A DNA stretch of 21,580 nucleotides from Fusicatenibacter_A intestinipullorum (GTDB lineage: Bacteria > Bacillota > Negativicutes > Acidaminococcales > Acidaminococcaceae): NCBI GenBank assembly GCA_019117495.1, contig DWZP01000016.1, positions 1 to 21,580 on the forward strand. The letters are read 5' to 3'. Made by a program: the position numbers and the translations under genes. Position 1 is the first letter of the stretch, and the number at the start of each line of letters is the position of its first letter. This document shows positions 1 through 7,901 of this stretch, piece by piece. Under the pieces are notes generated by a model, which was not told where the DNA came from, searched no databases, and worked only from the letters and a program-made list of their open reading frames with translations.

Positions 1-2
1 GG

Positions 3-1379
3 ATGTGTAATGTGGATAAACTTGATATTTTACAACGAGATGAGTTTGTTAAACAGCTTGAAAGAATGATAGAAAATATTTCAGCCAATAAATCTTCAAC
101 CTGTTTTGCAATTAACGGCAAATGGGGCAGTGGTAAAACCTTTGTTTTAGATATGCTTCAAGAACAATTAGAAGAAAAACAAAGCGAAAAAACTGCTGCT
201 GATAAATATTTTATTATTCATTATAATAGCTGGAAGTATGACTATTATGAAGAACCAGTAATAGCGTTGGTTGTTTCGATAGTTAGAGTTATTGAAAACA
301 AGATAAAATTAATGCCAGATAGCAAAACAAAAAGTAAAGGGATAGGGATATTAAAAGCAGCTGGTGAAGCTTTGTTATCAGTTACCAATGATGTATTAAA
401 AAATAAAATTGGAATAGATATTCAAAAAGGTTATGAAATATTTAAGAAAGGGAATGAAGAAGGTAAATTAGAGTACGAAAGAAAGCATGCTTATGATATA
501 TACTTTAATTTAAATAAAGTTATGGAAGAATTAGCTAGTGCTTTAGAAAATATTAGCAAAGAATATACTATCATTTTTCTGGTTGATGAACTTGACAGAT
601 GTATGCCAGAGTATGCTATTAAAGTTTTAGAACGTTTACACCATTTAACAGAAGGAAAGTCCAATATTATTACCGTTATTTCAATGGATAAAGACCAGTT
701 AAAAAAGAGTGTAGAGAAAATTTTTGGTATTGATAATCCTGATAAGTATTTGGAAAAATTTATTCATTTTGAAGTAAAATTAGATTATGGAGAAATCTCG
801 GAAACAATTATGGATAAATATCCTGATTATATTGTGATGTTCGATAAAGATATTTTGCCGTTTAATGAACCTGTTGAAGAATGTTTGCGAGCAATTTTTC
901 GTGGTGTAGATATAAGAACGCAAGAACAGTTAGTAAAACGAGCGACTATAGCACATAAGTTATTATACAAAGGTAAAAAGGATTATTCTTTTATGTGTAT
1001 GGAGTTGTTATTAGCGGTTATGATTTGTGTCTATAATGATAATTCATGTTTTTCTAAAACCCCAATAACTATTATTCCTTTCGATAAGATATTTACACCA
1101 TTGCCAAGTACTAATAGTCCAGCGTTTACAGATTTTTTTGTAGACAAATTTAATAAAATTAATTTTACGAGGACGATGTTTTTTGAAAGTGGAATAAAAT
1201 ATTATAGTTTGCCGAGCGCTGCAAATTTATATGCCGCAATAATATATAGTTGGGTTAATATGCATGAGTTAAATAAAGATGGCGGAGTTGCTATAAGTAA
1301 TAGTTTGTTCTACAATCCTATTGCAAAAAATCCAGAAGAACTAAAAAAATTTGCAGAAATGATAAAAATGATGAGTTAA
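3..1379 (+). CDS. KAP-family P-loop NTPase, next to hsdR (5' end uncertain)
   Basis: Predicted NTPase of the KAP family, a STAND-like ATPase group often found in prophages and defence islands. Its biochemical role here is unknown. Visible motifs: Walker A GKWGSGKT at residues 39-46, the family-typical YNSWKYD at 74-80, a Walker B of the KAP form (FLVDELDRC, 192-200), and YLEKFIHFEVKL at 249-260. Many KAP proteins carry membrane segments between Walker A and B; here that insert (about 100-165) is charged and only mildly hydrophobic, so the protein may be soluble. Only two bases precede the first ATG, so no ribosome site can be seen and the true start may lie outside. It sits 48 bases before the hsdR start on the same strand, suggesting cotranscription. 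It is very AT-rich and favours AGA for arginine, unlike every later gene, so recent transfer is likely. Family call firm; function open. Confidence 0.85.
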   Translation: MCNVDKLDILQRDEFVKQLERMIENISANKSSTCFAINGKWGSGKTFVLDMLQEQLEEKQSEKTAADKYFIIHYNSWKYDYYEEPVIALVVSIVRVIENKIKLMPDSKTKSKGIGILKAAGEALLSVTNDVLKNKIGIDIQKGYEIFKKGNEEGKLEYERKHAYDIYFNLNKVMEELASALENISKEYTIIFLVDELDRCMPEYAIKVLERLHHLTEGKSNIITVISMDKDQLKKSVEKIFGIDNPDKYLEKFIHFEVKLDYGEISETIMDKYPDYIVMFDKDILPFNEPVEECLRAIFRGVDIRTQEQLVKRATIAHKLLYKGKKDYSFMCMELLLAVMICVYNDNSCFSKTPITIIPFDKIFTPLPSTNSPAFTDFFVDKFNKINFTRTMFFESGIKYYSLPSAANLYAAIIYSWVNMHELNKDGGVAISNSLFYNPIAKNPEELKKFAEMIKMMS

Positions 1380-1427
1380 AATAATTTGTTAAGTAAAAAT
1401 ACCAGATGTTGTAAAGTAGGTGAGTTT

Positions 1428-4400
1428 ATGAGCTACGATTATTCAGAAAATATTCTTGTGCAGGAAAGTGCCGGTAATTTGCTGCGTGATGAACTGGGCT
1501 GGGATGTACAGTTTGCCTATAACAAAGAAGTTTTAGGCAAAAATGGTACCTTTGGCAGAACAAGCTACAAAGAAATATTGCTGAAACGTTATTTTAATGC
1601 TGCTTTAAAAAAGTTTAATCCGTGGATTAATGACGAGCAGATTTTAGAAGCGCAAAGAATTCTGGAAAACCGTCTCTCTACCTCATCTCTTTTGCAAATA
1701 AATGAAGAAAAGTATTTTCTTATCCGCGACGGCATTAAGGTTACAGTTAAAAAGCCTAATGGCGAAACCGAAAAACAAACGGCTGCCTTAATTGATTTTA
1801 AAAATCCGCAAAATAACTATTTTTTAGCTGTGAAGGAATTAAAAATTCATGGTGATTTATACCGTCGCCGTACTGATATTGTTGGTTTTGTAAACGGTAT
1901 CCCTTTGCTGTTTGTGGAACTTAAAAAGACTACCGTTGATGTGCAGAATGCTTATGAAGATAACTATACCGATTATCAGGATACAATTCCGCATTTGTTT
2001 TATTATAATGCGTTTGTAATGCTTTCTAACGGAACGGAAGCCAAAGTTGGCACTTTAGGCAGTAAATACGAATTTTTCCATGAGTGGAAACGCCTTGCGG
2101 AAGCTGAACGTGGCAGTGTGGCTTTAGAGACTATGCTGCGCGGTATCTGCAAAAAGGAAAACTTTCTTGATTTGTTTGAAAACTTTATCTTGTTTGACCA
2201 TTCCGGCGGTAATACTGCTAAAATTCTTGCCCGTAACCATCAGTACCTTGGTGTAAACGAAGCAATGAAAGCTTATGCTGCAAGAAAACTTAATAATGGC
2301 AAACTGGGCGTATTTTGGCATACGCAGGGTTCAGGCAAAAGTTATTCTATGGTGTTTTTGGCGCAGAAAATACGCCGTAAATTTGAAGGCTCGCCAACAT
2401 TTGTAATTTTAACTGACCGCGATGAGCTTAATAAACAAATTAGCGATACTTTTGAAAACTGCGGTTTACTTGGCGATGTCAAAGCTTCGCAGTTTATAGC
2501 TACAAGCGGCGATGACCTTATACAGAAATTAAAGGGGAATCCAAGCTTTATTTTTACATTAATTCAAAAATTTAACAAACCTGATGCGGAGCCAATTCTT
2601 CCTGACCATGATGTGATTATTATGTCTGATGAAGCACACCGCAGCCAGTATGGTATTTTTGCCGGTAATATGATGAAGCTGCTGCCAACTGCTGCACGTA
2701 TTGGTTTTACAGGCACGCCGCTTTTATCTGATGATAATATTACGGCGCGTACTTTTGGCGGTTATATATCCATTTATGATTTTAAACGTGCTGTTGAAGA
2801 TGGCGCAACTGTACCGCTTTATTATGAAAACCGCGGTGAAAAGATTTTGAATTTGCATAATCCGGAAATTACGGACAGGATTTTAGATGCCATTGAACGG
2901 GCTGACCTTGATGCAGACCAGCAAGATAAGTTGGAAGCAGAATTTGCCAAAGAAATACATTTGATGACGGCAAAACCAAGGCTGCAATCTATTGCACGGG
3001 ATTTTGTAAGGCATTATTCTGATTTGTGGACAAGCGGAAAAGCTATGTTTGTTTGCCTTAATAAAGTTACTTGTGTGCGTATGTATGATTATGTACAAAA
3101 ATATTGGCAGGACGAAATTGAACTCTTGAAAGACAGAATAAAAGATGTCAGCCAACAGGAAGCACAGGAACTTAGGCGCAAACTGCATTGGATGGAAGAA
3201 ACAGAAATGGCGGTTGTTATTTCTCAGGAACAAAATGAAATTCAGACCTTTAAAAAGTGGGGGCTGGATATTCAGTATCACCGTAATAAAATGGTAAAAA
3301 ACGAATTGGATAAGGATTTTAAAGATTCTGCCAATCCCCTTAGGGTAGTGTTTGTCTGCGCTATGTGGCTTACCGGGTTTGATGTTAAATGCCTGTCGTG
3401 CCTGTATTTGGATAAACCTTTAAAAGCGCATACGCTGATGCAGACTATTGCCCGTGCTAACCGTGTGGCTGAAGGTAAAAGCAATGGTTTGATTATTGAT
3501 TATATCGGCATTGTTAAAGCGCTTAGAAAAGCTCTTGCTGATTATACGGCTAATATTGGCTGTATTGACGGTACAGACCCTACTGTTGATAAAGTTAAGC
3601 TAATTGAGCGTATTTTAGATACGCTGGAAAAGGCAAAGCTGTTTTTAGCGGAACGTGGTTTTGTATTGCAGGATTTAATTTGTTCTTACGATTTTCCCAA
3701 AATGTATTATTTGCAGAAAGGTGCAAATATTGTTTGCGGAACTGTGGAGGAGAGAAAAACATTTTCGGCATATGCTTCGGAACTGAACCGCCTTATGAAG
3801 TATACTGACCGCGATGATATTGACAGGAATGTGCGTAAGGAATATGAAGCCGTTGCTGCAATTTATGCTGAAATTAAGAAAAAACGCAAGCATATTAATA
3901 TTACTGACTTAATGGTAGAAATTAATAATATAATTAGTGACTATGTTGAAATAGAACATAGTTATATGATTAATGAAGAAGTAAAGCGTTTTGATATTAG
4001 CGGTATTGATTTTGATTTATTGCGCCGTGAATTTGCAAAGGTTAAAAATCAAAATTTACTGATGAGAGATTTGGAAGAAATTATACAGATGAAGCTGGAT
4101 AGAATGCTGTTTACAAATCCTGAACGCATTAATTATTATGAACGTTACCAAAAGATTATTGATGATTATAACAGCGAGCAGGACAGGGCTACCATTGAAA
4201 AAACTTTTATGGATTTGATGGATTTAGCCAATAAGATGAATCAGGAAGAACAGCGTTATGTACGTGAAGGTTTTAAAAGCGATGAAGAATTAACTTTATA
4301 CGATATGCTGTTCCGCAATGATTTGAATAAAAATGATATTAAAAAACTTAAAACCGTTGCTGCGGAATTGCTTGGCAAAATTAAAGCAAAGATTTCGGAG

Positions 4401-4565
4401 TATGACCATTGGACGGACAAACAGGAAACAAAAGCTGCTGTTGATAATTTAATAAGAGATACTTTGTGGGCAGAGTTGCCTGAATGTTATGATGAAGCAA
4501 GCATCTGGGGGTATCGCCAAAGAATATATGAATATGTTTATACACATTATAAAGATGTAGCGTAA
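1428..4565 (+). CDS. hsdR: Type I restriction enzyme, R (HsdR) subunit
   Basis: Motor and nuclease subunit of a type I restriction-modification complex; with HsdM and HsdS it translocates unmethylated DNA using ATP and cuts it. The 1045-residue product has the expected order: an N-terminal PD-(D/E)xK nuclease (D150, then E164-L-K166), a helicase core with Walker A TQGSGKS (299-305), DEAH at 401-404, GFTGTPL at 426-432 and motif VI QTIARANR at 672-679, then a helical C-terminal region of the kind that docks on the methylase. Length is normal for the family. The ATG at 1428 is chosen over an upstream in-frame TTG at 1386 because TAGGTGAG (1417-1424) lies just before it. No hsdM or hsdS lies downstream, so they must be upstream of the window if the system is complete. 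Reading frame is intact. Composition is less AT-rich than the KAP gene. Confidence 0.95.
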   Translation: MSYDYSENILVQESAGNLLRDELGWDVQFAYNKEVLGKNGTFGRTSYKEILLKRYFNAALKKFNPWINDEQILEAQRILENRLSTSSLLQINEEKYFLIRDGIKVTVKKPNGETEKQTAALIDFKNPQNNYFLAVKELKIHGDLYRRRTDIVGFVNGIPLLFVELKKTTVDVQNAYEDNYTDYQDTIPHLFYYNAFVMLSNGTEAKVGTLGSKYEFFHEWKRLAEAERGSVALETMLRGICKKENFLDLFENFILFDHSGGNTAKILARNHQYLGVNEAMKAYAARKLNNGKLGVFWHTQGSGKSYSMVFLAQKIRRKFEGSPTFVILTDRDELNKQISDTFENCGLLGDVKASQFIATSGDDLIQKLKGNPSFIFTLIQKFNKPDAEPILPDHDVIIMSDEAHRSQYGIFAGNMMKLLPTAARIGFTGTPLLSDDNITARTFGGYISIYDFKRAVEDGATVPLYYENRGEKILNLHNPEITDRILDAIERADLDADQQDKLEAEFAKEIHLMTAKPRLQSIARDFVRHYSDLWTSGKAMFVCLNKVTCVRMYDYVQKYWQDEIELLKDRIKDVSQQEAQELRRKLHWMEETEMAVVISQEQNEIQTFKKWGLDIQYHRNKMVKNELDKDFKDSANPLRVVFVCAMWLTGFDVKCLSCLYLDKPLKAHTLMQTIARANRVAEGKSNGLIIDYIGIVKALRKALADYTANIGCIDGTDPTVDKVKLIERILDTLEKAKLFLAERGFVLQDLICSYDFPKMYYLQKGANIVCGTVEERKTFSAYASELNRLMKYTDRDDIDRNVRKEYEAVAAIYAEIKKKRKHINITDLMVEINNIISDYVEIEHSYMINEEVKRFDISGIDFDLLRREFAKVKNQNLLMRDLEEIIQMKLDRMLFTNPERINYYERYQKIIDDYNSEQDRATIEKTFMDLMDLANKMNQEEQRYVREGFKSDEELTLYDMLFRNDLNKNDIKKLKTVAAELLGKIKAKISEYDHWTDKQETKAAVDNLIRDTLWAELPECYDEASIWGYRQRIYEYVYTHYKDVA

Positions 4566-4572
4566 AACAAAA

Positions 4573-4602
4573 AGCCTGCCTTTGCATTTGCAAAAGCAGG
4601 CT
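4573..4602. terminator. Bidirectional terminator between hsdR and tRNA-Arg
   Basis: Hairpin with arms AGCCTGC (4573-4579) and GCAGGCT (4596-4602), extended by TTTGC/GCAAA after one mismatch, with loop ATTT. On the plus strand it is followed by GAATTTTT, suiting hsdR. Read on the minus strand it is followed by a T-rich stretch (complement of 4564-4572), suiting the convergent tRNA gene. Confidence 0.85.
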
Positions 4603-4625
4603 GAATTTTTACAATATTATAATTC

Positions 4626-4700
4626 TGGTACGCCTGAGTGGAATCGAACCACCGCACGCGGCTCCGGAGGCCGCTGCTCTATCCACTGAGCTACAGGCGC
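4626..4700 (-). tRNA. tRNA-Arg, anticodon CCG
   Basis: On the minus strand the sequence folds as a full cloverleaf. The acceptor arm GCGCCTG pairs with CAGGCGT (last pair G-T). The D-arm carries GCTCAGT. The anticodon stem GCGGC/GCCGC closes the loop CTCCGGA, giving anticodon CCG, which reads the arginine codon CGG. The T-arm loop is TTCGATT. The discriminator is A and the CCA end is encoded (4626-4628). Its 3' end faces the hsdR/KAP block. Confidence 0.97.
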
Positions 4701-4714
4701 ACTATAACATTTGC

Positions 4715-4743
4715 ATTATACCACAAATATGCTGTTTGTACAA
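4715..4743 (-). promoter_or_regulatory. Promoter of tRNA-Arg
   Basis: Minus-strand -35 TTGTAC (4738-4743), 17-base spacer, perfect -10 TATAAT (4715-4720), ending 14 bases before the tRNA 5' end at 4700. Confidence 0.8.
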
Positions 4744-4773
4744 TCAGGCTTAATGCACGTACTGTTATTTATT

Positions 4774-4801
4774 TTGCAGACGCCGTTTTTTGTGTTACAA
4801 T
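4774..4801 (+). promoter_or_regulatory. Possible promoter of the AI-2E-family gene
   Basis: TTGCAG (4774-4779) and TACAAT (4796-4801) with a 16-base spacer, 28 bases before the start codon at 4830. Both boxes are imperfect, but some promoter is needed because the upstream tRNA gene runs the other way. Confidence 0.45.
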
Positions 4802-4829
4802 TAGCTTATTAAATAGAACGGAGTAAATT

Positions 4830-5951
4830 ATGCAAAAAAACATCTGGCAGCAGCTTGTTGCCGTTATAATTTTTATATGGGCCTTGTGGAATTATGAAAT
4901 AACCTTATCTCTGCTGGGCATTGCGCTGGGTATTTTAATGCCGCTTATTACGGGCTGTGTTATTGCTTTTACCGTAAATGTGTTTATAGAAAAATTTGAG
5001 CAGATATGGATGCGTGTGTTAAAAGACCGTGCTGCAAGGTTTAGAGGGCCGGTTTGCCTTATTGCAGGCTTTATGCTTATTTTTGGCGTAATAACGGCAC
5101 TGCTTTTTGCCGTTTTGCCGGAACTGCATGCAAGCATTGTTATTTTAAGCCATAAGCTGCCGCAGGATATTGTATATTTTAATGCATTTTTGCAGGAGCA
5201 GCTTTTGGCATGGAATTTTTCGCCCGAAGACGTGGCATACGTGCAGGACAAAATTTATGAATGGCAGGCTGCCGTGGAAGATTACTGGCAGGCCAATAAA
5301 GCGGCTCTGCTTTCGCAGACTTTAAGCATTACGGCTTCCGTTGCCGGTGTGGTGGCAAACCTTGTAATGGGTTTTGTATTTGCGGTATATATTCTGCTGG
5401 AAAAGAAACAGCTTGCAATATCATCACGCCGCACGCTTTATGCTTTTTGCAGTGCTGAACGCGCAAGATACATTATTGCGGCGGCATCACTTGCCAAAAG
5501 GATTTGTTCAGGGTTTATCGGCGGGCAGCTTCTGGAGGCTTTTTTACTGGGGCTGATGTGTTTTGCAGGTATGATAATTTTAAGCATACCTTATGCTTTT
5601 GTTATTTCCGCGCTGGTTGCGTGCCTTGCGGTTGTGCCGTACATCGGCTCCATAACCAGTGCAGTTATAGGCTGCATATTTATTGTAATATCGCAGCCGG
5701 AAAAAGTTATTGTTTTCATTATCTTTTTCCTTGTACTGCAGCGTATTGAAGGCGATATTCTCTATCCGAGAATTGTCGGCAAATCCGTCGGCCTGCCGGA
5801 GCTGTGGCTGCTTGTTGCAGCTATGATAGGCGCAGGGCTTGGCGGCATTATGGGCATGATTATAAGCGTACCCTTGTGTTCCGTTTTTTATGCGCTTTTC
5901 AGCGATTATATCAAGCGGCGGCTGCAAACTAAAAAAATGAATGATATTTGA
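4830..5951 (+). CDS. AI-2E family (UPF0118) membrane transporter
   Basis: Polytopic inner-membrane protein of the AI-2E exporter / PerM-like family. Members have been linked to export of AI-2 or to cation/proton exchange, so the substrate cannot be read from sequence. The 373-residue chain has two early membrane segments (about 8-50), another near 75-97, a soluble middle section rich in charged and aromatic residues (about 100-165), then a run of membrane segments. The late half carries the family signatures VVPYIGS and, near the C terminus, the stretch around YPRIVGKSVGLPELWLL followed by a glycine-rich segment. The start has AACGGAG (4817-4823) before it. It is the first gene of a run with the CGGC protein (20 bases between them) and RNase G/E. 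Confidence 0.88.
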   Translation: MQKNIWQQLVAVIIFIWALWNYEITLSLLGIALGILMPLITGCVIAFTVNVFIEKFEQIWMRVLKDRAARFRGPVCLIAGFMLIFGVITALLFAVLPELHASIVILSHKLPQDIVYFNAFLQEQLLAWNFSPEDVAYVQDKIYEWQAAVEDYWQANKAALLSQTLSITASVAGVVANLVMGFVFAVYILLEKKQLAISSRRTLYAFCSAERARYIIAAASLAKRICSGFIGGQLLEAFLLGLMCFAGMIILSIPYAFVISALVACLAVVPYIGSITSAVIGCIFIVISQPEKVIVFIIFFLVLQRIEGDILYPRIVGKSVGLPELWLLVAAMIGAGLGGIMGMIISVPLCSVFYALFSDYIKRRLQTKKMNDI

Positions 5952-5971
5952 ACTTTATGGAGGAATACTTA

Positions 5972-6325
5972 ATGAAGAAAATTGCTGTACTGCGCTGCCT
6001 GCGTGTAAGCGCATCCTGCACGGGCAGCGGCTGCCTGCGTGCGTTAAACGAAAAAACAGGCGCGTTTGAACGTTATGGCGATGAAACTTTGCAGGCTGCT
6101 GCCGTTTTTACCTGCAACGGCTGCGGTGAAAATAAACTGCCTAACCAGGAAGGGATTAACAAAAAAGTTGAACGCATTATAAAAATGCAGCCGGATGCAC
6201 TGCATTTAAGCAACTGCACCATGCCCAAAGATGAAAACGGCAACCGTGTAATTTGCCCGGTAATTAAAGAACTGGAAGATAAATTTACTGCTGCCGGTAT
6301 TGACGTGGTGCGCGGAACGCATTAA
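5972..6325 (+). CDS. Small cysteine-rich CGGC-domain-like protein
   Basis: A 117-residue protein of the CGGC-domain type, proposed to bind metal, with no established function. Seven cysteines are present: C9, C16, C21, C48, C51, C82 and C95. The core motif reads CNGCG (48-52) rather than CGGC. The N terminus KKIAVLRCLR resembles the start of an alpha/beta fold, and the C-terminal part is predicted helical. The ATG at 5972 is preferred over one at 5948 because ATGGAGGA (5957-5964) stands before it and the earlier start would overlap the preceding gene. No signal peptide, so cytoplasmic. It lies between the AI-2E-family gene and the RNase G/E gene; nothing in that context fixes a role. Family assignment is by motif memory and moderately sure. 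Confidence 0.7.
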   Translation: MKKIAVLRCLRVSASCTGSGCLRALNEKTGAFERYGDETLQAAAVFTCNGCGENKLPNQEGINKKVERIIKMQPDALHLSNCTMPKDENGNRVICPVIKELEDKFTAAGIDVVRGTH

Positions 6326-6355
6326 CGGCGCAAAGATTAAAGAAAGAGGGTGCTG

Positions 6356-7774
6356 ATGACGGCTAAAATAATTATTTCGGCTGTTAACCCGGAAGAAACC
6401 CGCATGGGCATTGTGGAAAACGGCCGTTTGATGGAATATGTTGTTGAGCGCAATAACAGTGCGCAGCTTGTCGGCAGCATCTTTCTGGGGCGTGTATGCA
6501 ATGTAGTACGCGGCATACAGGCGGCTTTTATAGATATTGGCCTTGATAAGAACGCTTTTTTGTATTTGGGTGACAAAACAGGCATTACCGAAGGGCAGCG
6601 CGTGCTGGTTGAAATAACAAAAGACGCCCGCGGCAGCAAAGGGCCTACGGCAACGCTTGATATATCGCTTGCCGGCAGGTATGCGGCGCTGCTGCCGGAA
6701 GCAAATTATACCGGCATTTCGCGTAAAATTACCGACAGTGCCGAACGCAGCCGCCTGAAGAGAATTGCCGACGAAGTTACAAACGGGGCGGCAGGCGCGG
6801 TTATGCGCACTAATGCGGCCGGTATGCCGGAAGAAGTTTTGCGTGCTGATTTACAGCAGCTTATGGCAGACTGGCAGATTATACAGGCGCGTGCCAAGCT
6901 CGCACGTTCACCGCAGGTGCTGCACCGCGAACTTGATATTTCCGTGCGTATTGTGCGCGATTATCTTAATGCCTGTATTGATGAAGTTGTTGTAGACAGC
7001 CCGGCTGTTTACGGGCGTTTGCAGGAACTTTTGCAGAATATTGCCGAAAGCAGAAACTGCAAACTGCTGTTGCACGACAAACAGACCGATATTTTTTCAT
7101 ACTACCGTTTAAGCGACGATATTGCTTCCATCAGTGACAGGCGCATTGATTTGCCCAGCGGCGGCTACCTTGTTATAGATTATACGGAAGCTATGACCGT
7201 TATAGATGTTAACAGCGGGCATTTCAGCGGGCGCGAAAACCTGGCTGAAACCGTAATGCAGATTAACCGCGAGGCGGCGGACGAAATAGCACGCCAGCTG
7301 CGCCTGCGCGATATTGGCGGCATTATTGTGGTGGATTTTATCGACATGGATAAAAAAGAATACCGTGAAGAAATAATGGAACGTTTGCAGCAGGCCTTGC
7401 GTGCCGATAAAATGAAACCCTGCGTGCAGGATATGACGGTACTTAACCTTGTGGAAATAACCCGCAAAAAAGCCCGGCAGAACTTGTCGGCAGTGCTTTA
7501 TGCTCCTTGCCCGGTCTGCCAGGGCAGCGGCAGGGTGCAGTCGCAGGAAACGGTAGGGCTTGAAATAAAACGCCGCCTGCGTACGCTTCTGGCCAAGCCA
7601 TGTGCGCCGCGCAGCATTTTAATTATGGTCAGCCCGTGGCTTGCCGAATGGCTGAACCATAAAGTTATACGCCAGTGGGAAAAAGAATTGAACTGCACGC
7701 TTGCCGTAACGGCAGAGCCGCGTTTGCAGCTTGAAACTTTTTCACTTTTGGACAACACCGGTGTTGACAAATAA
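6356..7774 (+). CDS. rng: Ribonuclease G/E family endoribonuclease
   Basis: Single-strand-specific endoribonuclease of the RNase E/G family, acting in rRNA maturation and mRNA decay in the cytoplasm. The 472-residue length matches RNase G, without the long scaffold tail of RNase E. An S1 domain occupies about residues 35-110 (GRVCNVVRGIQAAFIDIG region). The DNase-I-like catalytic core holds the metal-binding aspartates D284 (TVIDVNSG) and D327 (VVDFIDM), flanking the conserved ARQLRLRDIGGI stretch. The zinc-link CPVC is at 385-388. The ATG at 6356 follows AGAGGG at 6345-6350; an in-frame GTG at 6350 overlaps that site and is rejected. Its 3' end contains the -35 box of the rplU promoter. RNase G/E upstream of rplU is a common arrangement in Bacillota. 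Confidence 0.95.
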   Translation: MTAKIIISAVNPEETRMGIVENGRLMEYVVERNNSAQLVGSIFLGRVCNVVRGIQAAFIDIGLDKNAFLYLGDKTGITEGQRVLVEITKDARGSKGPTATLDISLAGRYAALLPEANYTGISRKITDSAERSRLKRIADEVTNGAAGAVMRTNAAGMPEEVLRADLQQLMADWQIIQARAKLARSPQVLHRELDISVRIVRDYLNACIDEVVVDSPAVYGRLQELLQNIAESRNCKLLLHDKQTDIFSYYRLSDDIASISDRRIDLPSGGYLVIDYTEAMTVIDVNSGHFSGRENLAETVMQINREAADEIARQLRLRDIGGIIVVDFIDMDKKEYREEIMERLQQALRADKMKPCVQDMTVLNLVEITRKKARQNLSAVLYAPCPVCQGSGRVQSQETVGLEIKRRLRTLLAKPCAPRSILIMVSPWLAEWLNHKVIRQWEKELNCTLAVTAEPRLQLETFSLLDNTGVDK

Positions 7775-7792
7775 CGCCCGGTGTGGTAAATT
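7753..7792 (+). promoter_or_regulatory. Promoter of the rplU-prp-rpmA operon, with overlapping palindrome
   Basis: Perfect -35 TTGACA (7764-7769), 17-base spacer, -10 TAAATT (7787-7792), with the -35 inside the last codons of rng. A perfect 14-base palindrome CAACACCGGTGTTG (7753-7766) overlaps the -35 box, and its CCGGTGT arm recurs at 7778-7784 in the spacer. Transcription would start near 7799, just ahead of the leader RNA. Confidence 0.8.
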
Positions 7793-7798
7793 ATTCCA

Positions 7799-7892
7799 GT
7801 ATAGACTGATTGAGTCTGTCCCCAACCGCGCAGAGAGGTTCCGTAAACTCCGGGATGGAGTACCGTATTTGGCGAGTATATAACAAGGGAGG
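7799..7892 (+). ncRNA. Ribosomal protein L21 leader RNA
   Basis: Structured 5' leader between the promoter and the rplU start, matching the known L21 leader of Bacillota, thought to mediate feedback control by L21. Visible helices: AGACT/AGTCT (7803-7807 with 7813-7817), and ACTCC/GGAGT (7847-7851 with 7857-7861) continued outward by GGT/ACC (7837-7839 with 7862-7864). CGC (7827-7829) can pair with GCG (7872-7874). The stretch with CCGCGCAGAGAGGTTCCG and the later TTTGGCGAG are the recognisable conserved parts. The ribosome site AGGGAGGT (7886-7893) ends the leader. Limits are approximate. Confidence 0.8.
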
Positions 7893-7901
7893 TGCAAATA
7901 A

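Noticed and set aside
1386..1427. Upstream TTG start adding 14 residues to HsdR
   Set aside because: No ribosome site before it, while the ATG at 1428 has one at the right distance.
4638..4826. Plus-strand 62-codon reading frame starting in the tRNA region
   Set aside because: Its first part is the antisense of tRNA-Arg; such translations are a well-known false gene. No ribosome site, and the rest is intergenic.
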